Of a stretch of 58,238 bases of DNA, positions 35,145 to 43,092 are shown in pieces. The notes under the pieces were generated by a model. It had not been told where the DNA came from. It did no database searches and saw nothing but the letters and a program-made list of their open reading frames with translations. Made by a program: the position numbers and the translations under genes. Positions within the stretch are counted from its first letter, which is position 1; every line of letters begins with the position of its first letter. Source of the stretch: Oscillospiraceae bacterium (GTDB lineage Bacteria; Bacillota; Clostridia; Oscillospirales; Acutalibacteraceae); NCBI GenBank assembly GCA_902790325.1, contig CADARP010000014.1, forward strand, positions 85,777 to 144,014. Direction: 5' to 3'.

Positions 35145-36923
35145 ATGTTGAAATACCCTGCTTTAAAAAAAACAGTATGTATCCTGCTGGTGTGCGTATT
35201 CGCGTGTACGGCGGTGTTTCCGGCGATTGCCGGCACGAGAGCGGAGGACGCGCATCTGCATTTCAATGCGGACGGCAGATTCCGCATTCTGAATATTTCG
35301 GACATCCAGGACGACGAATCCCTCGATACGCGCGTGCAGACGTTTCTGCGCCGCGCGGTGATCACGGCGTGTCCGGATCTGATCGTGCTGACCGGCGACA
35401 ACATCTACGGCAGCGACGTTTCCTCCGGCCAGACCGCAACGGCCATCGGGCAGTATATGAACATTTTCCAGTCCCTTGGCGTACCGGTCGCGGTCGTATT
35501 CGGCAACCACGACGACAACGGCAGCGCTTTGTCCAAGGAAGCGCAGATGCGGATCTACAACAGCTACAGCGTTGACATTTCCTATGACGAGGGCAGCAGC
35601 ATGGCAGGCTGCGGCACCTACAACGTACCGATCTTCGGCTCGTCCGAGACGGATAAGGTCAAGTTCAATCTGTGGATGTTCGACACCGGTTCGTCGATCA
35701 ACAACGCCGTCGGCAGCAAATATGACTACATGCGTGCCGATCAACTGCAGTGGTACGTGTCGAAATCCAACGAGCTGAAGGCGGCAAACGGCGGCGTTCT
35801 TGTGCCGTCGATCGCGTTCCAGCATATCATCGTGAACGACATCTACGATGCGCTCCTGGAAAGCTCAGGCAGCGGCGCCGTTTCCTACAACGGAAAATCC
35901 TATGTCCTGCCGGACACGGCTGCGCCGGGCAGCATCATGCGCGAACATCCCTGCCCCAGCGACAACGAGAACGAAACGGAGTTTGCCGTCCTCAAGCAGC
36001 AGGGCGACGTCATTGCGATCGTGTGCGGTCACGACCACCGCAACATGTTCGTCGTGCCCCACGAGGGGATCGATCTGATCAATACCCCCGCCGCCGGGTT
36101 CTATGAAACCAAGGTTCTGGGATTCACCGTCTATCACGGCGACGACGACACGCGCGGCGCACGGATCATCGACATCGACGAAGAAACCGGCACCTATACG
36201 ACCGAAATGCTGATTCTGCAGGATCTGGCGCAGTCGGAGATCTACACGCCGGACGGCACGGTTCTGTACAGCACAGCCCTGCGCGAGGCGTACTTCAACG
36301 CAGACAAGCTGCTCAAGAATCCACCGACGCTCTATTCCGAAAGCAGCGTCGCGCTGCTGCGGGACGCAATGGCGCAGGCGGATCTGATTCTGCGCGATCT
36401 GGACAACGACCGGCGCACGACTGTCTACGATCAGGATGACGTAGATTACGCCGAGCACATGATTAAAACTCGTATGGAGAATCTGGAGGCGCCTTCGTTC
36501 CGCGTGACGTTCGACGCGAACGGCGGAACCTGCGCCGAGGTAAGCCGCCTGTTCCGCTACGGCGAGCCCTGCGGCACGCTGCCGGACGCGCAGATGGATC
36601 ACTACGTCTTCGACGGCTGGTTCACCGAACGCACAGGCGGCGAACAGATCACGGCGGAGACGGTCTTCACCGCCGTGTCCGAGCAGACCTGGTATGCGCA
36701 CTGGTCGCGGGACACGCGGCGCATTCCGGGCGACGCCGACAACGACTATGAAGTCACGGTAAGCGACATCATCCGCATCCAGCGGTACCTCGCGGGCGGC
36801 TGGAACGCGGAACGGATCAATGTATCCAACGCGGATGTAGATGCCAACGGTAAGGTAAATCTGCGCGACGTGATGCTGCTGCGGCGGTATCTCGCGGGCG
36901 GATGGGACGTGCAGTTGATCTGA
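35145..36923 (+). CDS. secreted metallophosphoesterase with B-repeat and dockerin, paralogue
   Basis: 592 residues; a tandem paralogue of the gene 34 bp upstream. Signal peptide, then a calcineurin-like phosphoesterase with the same metal motifs (ISDIQD, LTGDNIYG, FGNHDDNG, FQHIIV, VCGHDHRN). Next a helical linker, an InlB-type B-repeat (VTFDANGGT to TWYAHW) and a C-terminal dockerin (DADNDYEVTVSD; DVDANGKVNLRD). It lacks the roughly 170-residue insert of its neighbour. The last 50 bp of the two genes are nearly identical, while the rest has drifted, which suggests gene conversion or selection on the second dockerin repeat. GGAGG is 4-5 bases before the ATG. Confidence 0.88.
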   Translation: MLKYPALKKTVCILLVCVFACTAVFPAIAGTRAEDAHLHFNADGRFRILNISDIQDDESLDTRVQTFLRRAVITACPDLIVLTGDNIYGSDVSSGQTATAIGQYMNIFQSLGVPVAVVFGNHDDNGSALSKEAQMRIYNSYSVDISYDEGSSMAGCGTYNVPIFGSSETDKVKFNLWMFDTGSSINNAVGSKYDYMRADQLQWYVSKSNELKAANGGVLVPSIAFQHIIVNDIYDALLESSGSGAVSYNGKSYVLPDTAAPGSIMREHPCPSDNENETEFAVLKQQGDVIAIVCGHDHRNMFVVPHEGIDLINTPAAGFYETKVLGFTVYHGDDDTRGARIIDIDEETGTYTTEMLILQDLAQSEIYTPDGTVLYSTALREAYFNADKLLKNPPTLYSESSVALLRDAMAQADLILRDLDNDRRTTVYDQDDVDYAEHMIKTRMENLEAPSFRVTFDANGGTCAEVSRLFRYGEPCGTLPDAQMDHYVFDGWFTERTGGEQITAETVFTAVSEQTWYAHWSRDTRRIPGDADNDYEVTVSDIIRIQRYLAGGWNAERINVSNADVDANGKVNLRDVMLLRRYLAGGWDVQLI

Positions 36924-36946
36924 ATGTGAAAAAAACACGCCAAAGA

Positions 36947-36988
36947 GCCCGGAACCGTCTTGAAATTTCGTGCCGGGCATGATACAAT
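36947..36988 (+). promoter_or_regulatory. promoter of the 37106 gene with overlapping inverted repeat
   Basis: TTGAAA (36960-36965), a 17-bp spacer and TACAAT (36983-36988). An inverted repeat GCCCGG (36947-36952) / CCGGGC (36973-36978) brackets the -35 box; it could be an operator or a weak hairpin ending the upstream transcript, although no T-run follows. Confidence 0.7.
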
Positions 36989-37105
36989 ACTTTTATAGGT
37001 AAAAGAAGCGCACCGGGGCAAAGGGGCGGCGTCTCCGAATCCTGCCCTTTCCGTACCCCGTTACGCGCGCATTCTGACCATACAAAAAACCAAAGGAGAA
37101 AGATC

Positions 37106-38212
37106 ATGCAGCACAACAAATGGATGACGAAAAAACTCCCCGCACTGTTTCTGGCACTTGTGATGACGCTTTCGCTGTTCTCTGTGGGCGCTTCCGCCGC
37201 GCTGGAAGGCAAGGTCGCTTTTGTCGTACAGGACGCCAAACTGGTCGCAATCGACTTTTCCGAGGTCATCATTCAACTGAAAACCATCAACTCCGGCGCG
37301 CTGCGCATCGTGGACGAAACCGGCTTCGTCTGGTCGGACGCCCTGTTTGAACAGTATCCGCCGTGCCTTGTCCGTCTGGGCAGCTATAACGAAAACGGCG
37401 TGTTCTCGGAAGATCCCATTCCGCTTTCCGCCAATAACCACACATTCACGCTCTCTGCTGTCGACGGCAAAGTCCTGTTTGAAAACGTGATCACATATGA
37501 ATTCACCATGGAGAAGGTGCTCGACAACCTGCGCGAGGACACGAGAATCCAGTTGAAGGAGCCGACGATCGCGATTGCCGAACGCGAAGGCGATCTCGTC
37601 AAAACGCTCACCTTTGATTTTTCTTCGCATGACGCGACCAAGAACGAGCTGCTGCCGAAGTCATACGATCCGAGCAAGGAGATCAGTCTGGCCGTCAATC
37701 TCTACGGATACGCCGGCGTCACGTTCCGCGCCGTTCCCGTCAGCTACACCGAGGAAGGTCTGCTGACCGTCGCGCTGTACAACGGCGAGACGCAGGGCGT
37801 TCCCATGCACGGTCTGTGCATCACGTTCAACAAGGAAGACAGACCGCTGCCCGCATACATCTTCAAGTTCTCGATTCCGGAAGATATGTTCCGTTTCGAC
37901 TACACCATCACCAACGCGGCCGGTGAGTTTTCGTACTATCAGACGGAGATCGAGAATCTCCCGCTGATCAGCGTGATCAAAACGAGCATCCCCAAATTCC
38001 TGATGCGCAGCATTGACAACACGAAAATGAACGCGAGATCCTACGATCTGCTGACGATCTCGACCGTCGTGTTCTTCACGCCTTTCTTCATCACCCGCCT
38101 GTACAAAGGTCTGCAGAAATCACTGGGCGCATACGGCCTGGATGTGAAGGAAGTCTTCCGCAACAGAACCGCCATGCGCAACGTCTTCCGCGGTCTGTTC
38201 GGCCTGATCTGA
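37106..38212 (+). CDS. secreted protein with C-terminal membrane helix, unknown
   Basis: 368 residues. It has a signal peptide (KKLPALFLALVMTLSLFSVGASA), a beta-rich body of about 270 residues without recognised motifs, and a hydrophobic segment near 312-332 (LLTISTVVFFTPFFITRLY) followed by a basic tail of about 35 residues. The likely topology is an extracellular body anchored once with a short cytoplasmic tail. AAGGAG lies 8 bases before the ATG. It has its own promoter (36960-36988) and a strong terminator (38247-38279), so it is a single-gene transcript. Confidence 0.75.
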   Translation: MQHNKWMTKKLPALFLALVMTLSLFSVGASAALEGKVAFVVQDAKLVAIDFSEVIIQLKTINSGALRIVDETGFVWSDALFEQYPPCLVRLGSYNENGVFSEDPIPLSANNHTFTLSAVDGKVLFENVITYEFTMEKVLDNLREDTRIQLKEPTIAIAEREGDLVKTLTFDFSSHDATKNELLPKSYDPSKEISLAVNLYGYAGVTFRAVPVSYTEEGLLTVALYNGETQGVPMHGLCITFNKEDRPLPAYIFKFSIPEDMFRFDYTITNAAGEFSYYQTEIENLPLISVIKTSIPKFLMRSIDNTKMNARSYDLLTISTVVFFTPFFITRLYKGLQKSLGAYGLDVKEVFRNRTAMRNVFRGLFGLI

Positions 38213-38246
38213 GCAGCGCAAACGATATAAACCACACTTACGGTCG

Positions 38247-38279
38247 GCGCGTCGGGTTTGTCCCCGGCGCGCTTTTTTT
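38247..38279 (+). terminator. terminator of the 37106 gene
   Basis: GCGCGTCGGG (38247-38256) pairs with CCCGGCGCGC (38263-38272), 10 bp with one G-U pair, followed by seven T. Confidence 0.92.
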
Positions 38280-38512
38280 GCGCGCTTTGCGGGTTCCGTG
38301 CAATCCACGAAGCATCCATGATCGAGCTCCGCTTACGCAGGCAATGTCAACAACTTTAGGATTCAACTCATCATTGAACATCAATTTTCGTTCGTTCAAT
38401 TCGCAGGGCAGCCGCCGGAGGAGACCGGCATCGAAAAACACAGGCGGAACGCAAGTATGCGTCTACACACCCGCCGAAAGCGGCGTAGATAACGGCGCGC
38501 TGTCCGTCCGTA

Positions 38513-38541
38513 TGTAGGGCGCGGATACATCCGCGGCGCAG
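38513..38541. repeat. second copy of the TGTAGGG palindromic element (partial)
   Basis: TGTAGGGC, then CGCGGATACATCCGCG, matches the left half of 269-320 with few changes. The right terminal repeat is not found, so this copy is truncated or diverged. Confidence 0.6.
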
Positions 38542-38577
38542 CGGATCCGAACGTTTCACGGCACGCTTAAAGAAAAA

Positions 38578-38724
38578 GGTTCATCACGGAAAATTGGGGA
38601 ATCGTGCAAACAAGAAGTACTGTCATTGCGAAAGTAACACCTTAACCGGCATCTTTGGGAGATCGCCGCGTCGCTTCGCTCCTCGCGATGACACCGGAAA
38701 ATGGAATCCCCCAACTTTCCGTGA
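38578..38724. repeat. nested inverted-repeat element
   Basis: Outer arms: TCACGGAAAATTGGGGAATC at 38584-38603 against the complement of 38705-38724 (17 of 20 match). Inner arms: TGTCATTGCGA (38621-38631) and TCGCGATGACA (38683-38693), bracketing GCGTCGCTTCGCTCC. The 15-mer GGTTCATCACGGAAA at 38578 recurs at 58140-58154. Confidence 0.65.
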
Positions 38725-38729
38725 AGAGC

Positions 38730-38765
38730 GAAGAAAAACAGAGCCGCGACCTTGCGGTGCGGCTC
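38730..38765 (-). terminator. terminator of the ribosomal cluster
   Basis: On the minus strand GAGCCGC (38765-38759) pairs with GCGGCTC (38747-38741), then TGTTTTTCTTCG. It lies about 20 bp after the rplQ stop. Confidence 0.85.
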
Positions 38766-38785
38766 CGTAGCGATAGCGCTTGTGC

Positions 38786-39181
38786 TTATTGCTTTTTCTT
38801 GGACTTCTTATCTTCCGCGGCTTCTTCGTTGCCGACGAGTTCGATGATGCACATTTCCGCTGCGTCGCCGCGGCGGGGGCCGGTCTTGATGATGCGGGTG
38901 TAGCCGCCTTTCACGTCCGCGTATTTGGGCGCGATCTCATCAAACAGCTTCTTGACAACATCTTCCTTCGTGACGTACGCGAGTACCTGACGCTTCGCGG
39001 CAAGGGTCGGCTCCTTGGCGACGGTGATCATCTTTTCAGCCATCGCGCGGACTTCCTTGGCGCGGGTAACGGTGGTCTCGATCTTGCCAGTTTCCAAAAG
39101 ATAGGTGACCAAGCCTCTGAGCATGGATTTGCGATGATCCGACGCTCTACCAAGTTTTCTGGTACCGGGCATTCCAATCAC
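38786..39181 (-). CDS. rplQ: 50S ribosomal protein L17
   Basis: 131 residues; it binds 23S rRNA on the solvent side near the exit tunnel. The N-terminal signature [22 protein letters not shown] is clear, and the C-terminal part ends in a lysine-rich tail (EDKKSKKKQ). It lies 20 bp after rpoA, the standard alpha-operon end, and is followed by a terminator at 38730-38765. Confidence 0.98.
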   Translation of the reverse strand: MIGMPGTRKLGRASDHRKSMLRGLVTYLLETGKIETTVTRAKEVRAMAEKMITVAKEPTLAAKRQVLAYVTKEDVVKKLFDEIAPKYADVKGGYTRIIKTGPRRGDAAEMCIIELVGNEEAAEDKKSKKKQ

Positions 39182-39201
39182 TCCTTCATTTTAGGTAAGA
39201 A

Positions 39202-40152
39202 TTACTCGTCTTCTCTGTTGAGGTCGAAGCCGAGAGAATTCAGCTTCGCCACAACTTCGTCGATCGACTTTCTGCCGAGGTTGCGGACCTTCATCATGTC
39301 GTCCTCGGTCTTGTTGATCAAATCCTCTACGGTGTTGATTCCGGCTCTCTTCAAACAGTTGAAGGAACGCACGGACAGGTCAAGTTCCTCAATGGTCATC
39401 TCGAGGACTTTTTCCTTGCCGCTGTCTTTGTTGACGACCATAACCTCTGTGTTGTACATCTCTCCGGACAGATCGCTGAAGAGACTGAGATGCTCGTTGA
39501 GGATCTTGGCTCCGAGAGACACGGCGTCTTTTGCGGAGATCGTACCGTTTGTCCACACCTCAAGCGTGAGCTTGTCGTAGTCGGTGATCTGGCCGACACG
39601 GGTGTTTTCCACGGTATAGTTGACCTTGAGCACGGGAGAATAGATCGAGTCGATGGCGATCACGCCGATGATCGGCTGCATGATCTGCTTGTTGCGCTCG
39701 GCGGAAACATAGCCGCGGCCCTTGTCGCAGGTCAGCTCCATGCCCAGATGCGCGCCCTCGTCGAGCGTCGCAATGTGCAGGTCGGGGTTGAGGATCTCTA
39801 CTTCCGAGTCCGTCTTGATGCTGCCGGCAGTCACTTCGCCGGGTTCGTTCGCATCGAGATATATGGTCTTGGGACCGTCGCCGTGAATCTTGAGTATGAC
39901 ACTCTTTAAGTTCAGCACGATCTCGGTCACGTCCTCCTTGACGCCGGGGACGGTCGAGAACTCGTGCAGGATGCCGTCGATCTTTGCGGAAGTGATCGCG
40001 TAGCCGGGCATGGAAGAAAGCAGCACTCTGCGCAGGCTGTTGCCGAGCGTCGTACCATAGCCTCTCTCCAGCGGCTCTACCACGAACTTTCCGTAAGTTC
40101 CGTCGGCCAATTCTTCTGCAATTTCGATCTTGGGCTTTTCAATTCCTATCAT
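39202..40152 (-). CDS. rpoA: RNA polymerase alpha subunit
   Basis: 316 residues, normal length. The N-terminal domain (about 1-230) starts the assembly of RNA polymerase: [25 protein letters not shown]. The flexible linker is followed by the C-terminal DNA/activator-binding domain ([22 protein letters not shown] and the helix-hairpin-helix LGRKSIDEV). It lies between rpsD (65 bp) and rplQ (20 bp) in the usual alpha-operon position. Confidence 0.99.
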   Translation of the reverse strand: MIGIEKPKIEIAEELADGTYGKFVVEPLERGYGTTLGNSLRRVLLSSMPGYAITSAKIDGILHEFSTVPGVKEDVTEIVLNLKSVILKIHGDGPKTIYLDANEPGEVTAGSIKTDSEVEILNPDLHIATLDEGAHLGMELTCDKGRGYVSAERNKQIMQPIIGVIAIDSIYSPVLKVNYTVENTRVGQITDYDKLTLEVWTNGTISAKDAVSLGAKILNEHLSLFSDLSGEMYNTEVMVVNKDSGKEKVLEMTIEELDLSVRSFNCLKRAGINTVEDLINKTEDDMMKVRNLGRKSIDEVVAKLNSLGFDLNREDE

Positions 40153-40217
40153 GCAAAACCCTCCTTGATAAACTTGGGGGTTATCCCCGAAAATGAGCCC
40201 TGGTTACGGATGTGGGA

Positions 40218-40844
40218 TTACTTGGAATAGAACTCGACGATGAGATGCTCTTCCACAGGCGCTTCGATCTGCTCGCGATCGGGCAGGTTGATGACCTTTC
40301 CGGTAAGGGCGTCGTTATCGCGTTCCAGCCACGTGGGAACGGGGCGACCGGAATTGGCTTCGAGAACGGCCTTGAACTTTTCACTGTCCTGGCTCTTCTC
40401 CTTGATCGAAACAACGTCGCCGGCCTTGAGCAGGTAGGACGGGATGTCCACTCTCTTGCCGTTGACTTTGAAGTGGCCGTGGGTCACAAGCTGTCTGCCT
40501 TCGTTTCTGGACGAAGCCCAACCGAGAAGGTAAACAACGTTGTCCAGACGGCTTTCACAGATGCGCAGCAGGTTTTCGCCCGTCACGCCGGCCTTTTTCT
40601 CGGCCATGATGAAATACTTATGGAACTGGCCTTCCTGAATACCGTAGTAGCGTCTTGCCTGCTGCTTAGCGCGCAGCTGCAGACCGTATTCGGAAGTCTT
40701 CTTGCGGCTCTGGCCGTGCTGGCCGGGAGCATATGCGCGGCGCTCGAAAGCGCACTTGCCCGTGTAGCAGCGCTCGCCCTTCAGGAAGAGCTTCTTGCCC
40801 TCGCGGCGGCAAAGCTTACAAACCGCACCGGTATATCTTGACAT
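40218..40844 (-). CDS. rpsD: 30S ribosomal protein S4, zinc-binding form
   Basis: 208 residues. S4 is a primary 16S rRNA binder that nucleates 30S assembly, and in many bacteria it regulates its own operon. An N-terminal zinc site is formed by Cys9, Cys12, Cys26 and Cys31 (the C+ form). The S4 RNA-binding domain ([30 protein letters not shown]) is near residues 97-125. It sits 17 bp after rpsK and 65 bp before rpoA, a gap long enough for a regulatory site, though I see none that is clear. Confidence 0.98.
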   Translation of the reverse strand: MSRYTGAVCKLCRREGKKLFLKGERCYTGKCAFERRAYAPGQHGQSRKKTSEYGLQLRAKQQARRYYGIQEGQFHKYFIMAEKKAGVTGENLLRICESRLDNVVYLLGWASSRNEGRQLVTHGHFKVNGKRVDIPSYLLKAGDVVSIKEKSQDSEKFKAVLEANSGRPVPTWLERDNDALTGKVINLPDREQIEAPVEEHLIVEFYSK

Positions 40845-40861
40845 GCATTACACCTCCAAAA

Positions 40862-41269
40862 TTATACGCGTCTTCTCTTGGGCGGACGGCAGCCGTTGTG
40901 GGGGATCGGGGTGACGTCTTTGATCATGTTCACCTCAAGACCCGTCGTCTGCAGTGCGCGGATCGCAGCTTCACGTCCCTGGCCGGGGCCCTTGACGTAC
41001 ACTTCGACCGTCTTCATGCCGTGCTCGATCGCGATCTTTGCAGCCGTCTCGGCAGCGGTCTGCGCCGCAAAGGGCGTGGACTTTCTCGATCCGCGGAAGC
41101 CCATTTCGCCGGCGCTCGCCCACGAAACCGCATTGCCCTGCGTATCGGTGATGGTCACGATCGTGTTGTTAAAGGTGGATTGAATATGGGCCGCGCCGCG
41201 CTCGATATTCTTGCGCTCACGGCGTCTGCGCGTAGCAGTATTCTTCTTGCCTGCACCTTTGATAGCCAT
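40862..41269 (-). CDS. rpsK: 30S ribosomal protein S11
   Basis: 135 residues; it forms part of the 30S platform near the mRNA exit. Family blocks are intact: [41 protein letters not shown], and the C-terminal [17 protein letters not shown]. The start is set by AGGAGGA just before the ATG at 41269; a longer in-frame TTG-initiated reading runs into rpsM and is not supported. It lies 11 bp after rpsM. Confidence 0.98.
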   Translation of the reverse strand: MAIKGAGKKNTATRRRRERKNIERGAAHIQSTFNNTIVTITDTQGNAVSWASAGEMGFRGSRKSTPFAAQTAAETAAKIAIEHGMKTVEVYVKGPGQGREAAIRALQTTGLEVNMIKDVTPIPHNGCRPPKRRRV

Positions 41270-41280
41270 AACTCTCCTCC

Positions 41281-41649
41281 TTACTTCTTCTTGTTCGCAA
41301 TGGTCTTCTTCGGGCCCTTGCGCGTGCGGGCGTTCGTCTTGGAGCGCTGTCCTCTGACGGGCAGACCCTTGCGATGGCGGACGCCGCGGTAGCAACCGAT
41401 TTCGATCAGTCTCTTGATGTCAAATGCCGTCTCTCTTCTCAGGTCGCCTTCGACCTTGACGTTATGGTCGATGTACTCTCTGAGCTTGGAAACGTCGTCC
41501 TCGGTTAAGTCTTTTACTCTCGTGTCGGGGTTTACGCCCGTGGCGGCGATGATATCGCTCGCCGTTTTGCGACCGATGCCAAAGATATAGGTCAAACCGA
41601 TCTCGATCCTCTTATCTCTGGGTAAGTCGACACCTGAAATACGCGCCAT
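41281..41649 (-). CDS. rpsM: 30S ribosomal protein S13
   Basis: 122 residues; located at the 30S head, where it contacts the P-site tRNA and the 50S subunit. Typical blocks: [26 protein letters not shown], then [17 protein letters not shown], and the basic tail [21 protein letters not shown]. It lies between rpmJ (37 bp) and rpsK (11 bp), as in the usual alpha operon. Confidence 0.98.
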   Translation of the reverse strand: MARISGVDLPRDKRIEIGLTYIFGIGRKTASDIIAATGVNPDTRVKDLTEDDVSKLREYIDHNVKVEGDLRRETAFDIKRLIEIGCYRGVRHRKGLPVRGQRSKTNARTRKGPKKTIANKKK

Positions 41650-41686
41650 GTGTCAGTTTGCACCTCCATTATCGGTATGTGTCAGA

Positions 41687-41800
41687 TTAGCCCTGACGCT
41701 GCTTGTGCTTGGGATTCTCACAGATCACCATGACTTTTCCCTTGCGCTTGATTATCTTGCACTTTTCGCAAATTTTCTTGACAGAAGGTCTGACTTTCAT
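41687..41800 (-). CDS. rpmJ: 50S ribosomal protein L36, zinc form
   Basis: 37 residues, the expected length. It begins [19 protein letters not shown] and ends PKHKQRQG. The zinc ligands Cys11, Cys14, Cys27 and His32 are all present (C+ form). GGAGGG lies about 9 bases before the ATG. It sits between infA (18 bp) and rpsM (37 bp), as in most Firmicutes. Confidence 0.97.
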   Translation of the reverse strand: MKVRPSVKKICEKCKIIKRKGKVMVICENPKHKQRQG

Positions 41801-41818
41801 TTGTATACCCTCCTTCGA

Positions 41819-42037
41819 TTATTTGGATCGCCATGTGATGCGCCCGCGGGTAAGGTCGTACGGCGACATTTCGACCGTTACCTTATCTCCCGGAAGAATA
41901 CGGATGTAATTCATCCGCAGCTTGCCGGAGATGTGCGCCAAAATCTGATGGCCGTTCTTCAACTCCACTTTGAACGTGGCGTTGGGGAGCGCCTCGACTA
42001 CCGTACCTTCGATCTCGATCATATCCTGTTTCGACAT
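41819..42037 (-). CDS. infA: translation initiation factor IF-1
   Basis: 72 residues, a single OB-fold (S1-type) domain: [26 protein letters not shown] to [13 protein letters not shown]-1 occupies the A site of the 30S subunit during initiation and supports IF-2 and IF-3. It lies 33 bp after the KOW gene and 18 bp before rpmJ, its normal place in Firmicutes. Confidence 0.98.
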   Translation of the reverse strand: MSKQDMIEIEGTVVEALPNATFKVELKNGHQILAHISGKLRMNYIRILPGDKVTVEMSPYDLTRGRITWRSK

Positions 42038-42070
42038 AGCAAAAACCTCCTTCGGTTCTTTCTCGTCCGG

Positions 42071-42313
42071 TCAGACGCGTTCGGCGCAACCGGCCAGCGC
42101 TTTGCGCAGCGCTTTGTTGCTGACGACTGCTTCGGGAGGAAGCCGAAGTCCCGTATCCGCAAGATGACGCGGATTTTTGCGCTTCGGGTTCCCGAGCGGA
42201 CGCTCTTTGCCGTCGCAGACGCAGACGGCGTCGTCCGTGATTTCGCAGACCGCCAGAAGTCCGTCTTTGTCCCGCCCGGCCAACGACCGGACGACACTGC
42301 CCTTTTCCAGCAT
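42071..42313 (-). CDS. KOW-domain L14e-like RNA-binding protein
   Basis: 80 residues. It begins LEKGSVVRSLAGRDKDGLLAV, the KOW/L14e-like start of a small family found in Clostridia between map and infA. It ends in a short basic helix (SNKALRKALAG). The position inside the ribosomal cluster and the KOW fold suggest an RNA-binding ribosome-associated role, but I know of no established function. It lies 12 bp after map and 33 bp before infA. Confidence 0.85.
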   Translation of the reverse strand: MLEKGSVVRSLAGRDKDGLLAVCEITDDAVCVCDGKERPLGNPKRKNPRHLADTGLRLPPEAVVSNKALRKALAGCAERV

Positions 42314-42325
42314 CGCGCGCCTCCC

Positions 42326-43075
42326 CTACACTCGTGTGAGGATCTTCGGCCCGTCGGCTGTGATCGCCACGGTATGCTCGAAATGGGCGGACAGCTTTCC
42401 GTCGCGTGTCTTAACGGTCCAACCGTCCGGCATGTTGCGGATCTCGTGCGTGCCCTCGTTGATCATGGGCTCGATCGCGATCACCATGCCCGGCAGCAGG
42501 CGTACACCCCGACCGGGTGTACCGTAGTTGGGTACGGATGGATCCTCGTGCATCTCGGTTCCGACGCCGTGTCCGGTGTATTCCCGAACCACGCCGTAGC
42601 CCCGTGCCTCGCAATAGCTTTGCACCGCATGGCCGACGTCGCCGAGTCTGCCGCCCGCGACAGCCCGCGCAATGCCCTCATACAGGCTCTCGCGCGTCGT
42701 GTCGATCAGCCGCTGCGCCTCGGCGGAAATGTCGCCGACGGCGAAAGTGGCGGCGTTGTCGCCGACATAGCCATGGATGGTGGCGCCAAGGTCAATGCTG
42801 ACGATGTCGCCCTCCCGAAGGACCCGCTTCTTGCTGGGGATGCCGTGGATCACCTCGTCGTTTACGGAAATGCATGCGGTAGCGGGAAATCCGCCGTAGC
42901 CGAGGAAAGTCGGTGTTGCACCGTGCTTGAGAATGTACTCGCGCGCGATCCGGTCGATCTCCCATGTGGAGACACCCGGTTCCACCGCTTCTCCCGCTAC
43001 CTTTAATGCTCCGGCCGAAATCGCTCCGGCCTCTTTCATGAGAGCAAGCTCTCCGGTGGTCTTGAGCACTATCAT
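42326..43075 (-). CDS. map: methionine aminopeptidase type I
   Basis: 249 residues, the short type Ia form without an N-terminal zinc extension. It removes the initiator Met from nascent proteins with a two-metal site. Metal ligands are visible in order: the two Asp in VSIDLGATIHGYVGDNAATF, His in GHGVGTEMHEDP, Glu in VIAIEPM and Glu in AHFEHTVAI. The substrate-side His is in EVIHGIPS. It directly follows secY (17 bp); the adk gene usually found between them is missing. Confidence 0.97.
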   Translation of the reverse strand: MIVLKTTGELALMKEAGAISAGALKVAGEAVEPGVSTWEIDRIAREYILKHGATPTFLGYGGFPATACISVNDEVIHGIPSKKRVLREGDIVSIDLGATIHGYVGDNAATFAVGDISAEAQRLIDTTRESLYEGIARAVAGGRLGDVGHAVQSYCEARGYGVVREYTGHGVGTEMHEDPSVPNYGTPGRGVRLLPGMVIAIEPMINEGTHEIRNMPDGWTVKTRDGKLSAHFEHTVAITADGPKILTRV

Positions 43076-43092
43076 GCCGTTTTTCGCCTCAC

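Larger units (their letters stand above)
38213..38785. other. intergenic region with terminators and nested repeats
   Basis: No gene is seen between the convergent 37106 gene and rplQ. It holds the terminator at 38247-38279, a partial copy of the TGTAGGG element (38513-38541), a nested inverted-repeat element (38578-38724) and the rplQ terminator (38730-38765). 38280-38510 shows nothing recognisable. Confidence 0.7.

Noticed and set aside
36947-36978. Terminator after the second phosphoesterase gene
   Set aside because: The GCCCGG/CCGGGC arms are only 6 bp with a 20-nt loop and no T-run; the sequence overlaps a good promoter.
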